Shown piece by piece: positions 31,907 to 32,650 of a DNA stretch of 32,650 nucleotides (positions are counted from its first letter, which is position 1; the number at the start of each line of letters is the position of its first letter). Source of the stretch: Acidovorax sp. CF316. GTDB lineage: Bacteria; Pseudomonadota; Gammaproteobacteria; Burkholderiales; Burkholderiaceae_C. The stretch lies in NCBI RefSeq assembly GCF_000276605.1, contig NZ_AKJX01000197.1, positions 1 to 32,650 of the forward strand, in the 5' to 3' direction. A program made the translations under genes and the position numbers. The notes beneath the pieces are model-generated. The model ran no database searches and had not been told where the DNA came from. It saw only the letters and a list, made by a program, of their open reading frames with translations.

Positions 31907-32437
31907 TCAGGATTTCCAGAAGCCCACATGCGGTGCACTGGCCTCTTCGATGAGGGCGGGGCCGATGCATTCGATGGCGTGTGGCGAGGCGGCAAACACG
32001 TCGCGGCACGACAGCTCGGCATCGCGCTGCTCCGCGCGCTCCCCGCGGAACTCGCGCAGGCGCACCGCGTCGATGCCGAACACCACGCGGCCGATGCCCG
32101 ACCAGAAGATGGCGCCCGCGCACATCACGCACGGCTCGGCCGACGAATACAGCGTGGCCTGGGCCAGCGCATCGCGCCCCAGGCGCGGGCTGAGCTGGCG
32201 CACGGCATTGGTCTCGGCATGGCCCGTGCAGTCGCCCGTCTCGGTCGCGTTGCAGTAGGCCTCGGCCAGCAGCGTGCCGTCGCCGCCGATCACCACCGCG
32301 CCAAAAGGCCGGTTGCCGCGCGCCCGCGCCGTGCACGACCAGGCGATGGCCTGGCGCAGGTAGGTCCCGTCGGTGTCGCCGATGTCGGCAGGGTCATCGA
32401 ACTGGTGGTGGGGCAAGGCGGCCATCTGGGCATGCAT
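31907..32437 (-). CDS. Nucleoside/nucleobase deaminase (CDA fold, guanine-deaminase-like)
   Basis: A 176-residue zinc-dependent deaminase of the cytidine-deaminase-like superfamily. Zinc and catalytic residues are H73-A-E75 (GHAETNA) and P102-C103-x2-C106 (EPCVMCAGAIFW); NRPFGAVVI (about 42-50) is the substrate-loop motif of guanine deaminase/TadA-type members. It converts an amino-substituted base to the oxo form, releasing ammonia. GGAGA lies seven bases upstream of the ATG at 32437. It is the first gene of the minus-strand cluster, next to the RutR-like regulator, which supports a purine or pyrimidine-like substrate. tRNA deamination (TadA) is less likely because of this context. Confidence 0.87.
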   Translation of the reverse strand: MHAQMAALPHHQFDDPADIGDTDGTYLRQAIAWSCTARARGNRPFGAVVIGGDGTLLAEAYCNATETGDCTGHAETNAVRQLSPRLGRDALAQATLYSSAEPCVMCAGAIFWSGIGRVVFGIDAVRLREFRGERAEQRDAELSCRDVFAASPHAIECIGPALIEEASAPHVGFWKS

Positions 32438-32613
32438 GGGGTGTCTCCGTCAAGGTGAACGGTTGCTGTTGCCACCGCTATGCATTTGGCATGCCACGAA
32501 CAATGTGTGACATGTATGCATGCCATTCTGAACCCCGCTGCGCACTACCGGCGGCGCCCGAGACTGGCACGGCCAAGGCCGGTGCCCCCGCGCAAGGGCC
32601 GCCCCGCCGCGCT

Positions 32614-32645
32614 GGGGGCGTCCCCCTCCCAGATTGCGAAGCAAT
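32614..32645. repeat. Two adjacent short hairpins at the window's right edge
   Basis: GGGGG-CGT-CCCCC (32614-32626) and ATTGC-GAA-GCAAT (32633-32645) are perfect small hairpins side by side. They resemble intergenic repeats I recall from Comamonadaceae genomes and may end a transcript entering from the right. The bases from 32438 to 32540 between this and the deaminase gene are AT-richer, hold the palindrome TGGCATGCCA (32487-32496), and are the likely promoter region of the cluster. Confidence 0.45.
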
Positions 32646-32650
32646 ATGAG

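Noticed and set aside
1-32650. CRISPR arrays, tRNA or rRNA genes, insertion sequences
   Set aside because: No regularly spaced repeats, cloverleaf-like segments, rRNA sequence, transposase motifs or IS-type terminal repeats were seen.

Overview
The window looks like chromosomal DNA of a high-GC betaproteobacterium, most likely a member of the Comamonadaceae (Acidovorax/Delftia/Comamonas group). This is inferred from strong G/C bias at third codon positions, two trimeric-porin genes, two orphan periplasmic binding proteins of the Bug/TctC family beside catabolic genes, an AlaC-type aminotransferase, and short intergenic stem-loop repeats (positions 14-48, 22942-22958, 32614-32645) of a kind I recall from that family. 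I see no rRNA, tRNA, CRISPR array, transposase or integrase. Long antisense frames are common but are GC shadows of real genes.

Layout. 1-849: end of a urea uptake operon (urtE), closed by a hairpin. 862-5920: a LysR regulator divergent from porin, Bug binding protein and CocE/S15-type hydrolase genes, a self-contained uptake-and-hydrolysis module. 5939-8988: membrane PAP2 phosphatase divergent from a diacylglycerol-kinase-like lipid kinase and a metallophosphoesterase. 8992-10134: a second porin, tail to tail with the esterase. 10409-14126: a TetR regulator divergent from Bug protein, cyclase-family hydrolase and fumarylacetoacetate-hydrolase-family genes, with repeated operator-like motifs between them. 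14288-15376: a class III nucleotidyl cyclase fused to a PilZ-like domain. 15416-18929: a HAD-type dehalogenase-like hydrolase, an MFS exporter and alaC. 19103-20674: a small GAF protein, then a lower-GC divergent HxlR regulator/VOC protein pair that looks acquired. 20931-22913: a DUF2817/M14-like metalloprotein and a lone ureD, far from any urease structural gene.

The most interesting part is 23102-32437, all on the minus strand: nucleoside-type deaminase, RutR-like TetR regulator, stand-alone [2Fe-2S] ferredoxin, flavodoxin-fold NAD(P)H oxidoreductase, CodA-like amidohydrolase, RidA-like protein, creatininase-family hydrolase, a THI5/NMT1-like ABC transporter (binding protein, ATPase, permease) and an FAD-dependent oxidase. 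The regulator resembles RutR, the pyrimidine sensor, and the promoter of the ferredoxin gene holds a palindrome close to the RutR consensus. I infer a nucleobase-like or other N-heterocycle import and degradation system that releases ammonia. It does not match the Rut, reductive or barbiturate routes gene for gene, so its substrate is unknown and it is the best candidate here for an undescribed pathway.

Limits: calls rest on motif recognition by eye. No alignment, profile search or folding program was run. Statements about neighbouring genomes are recalled, not checked.
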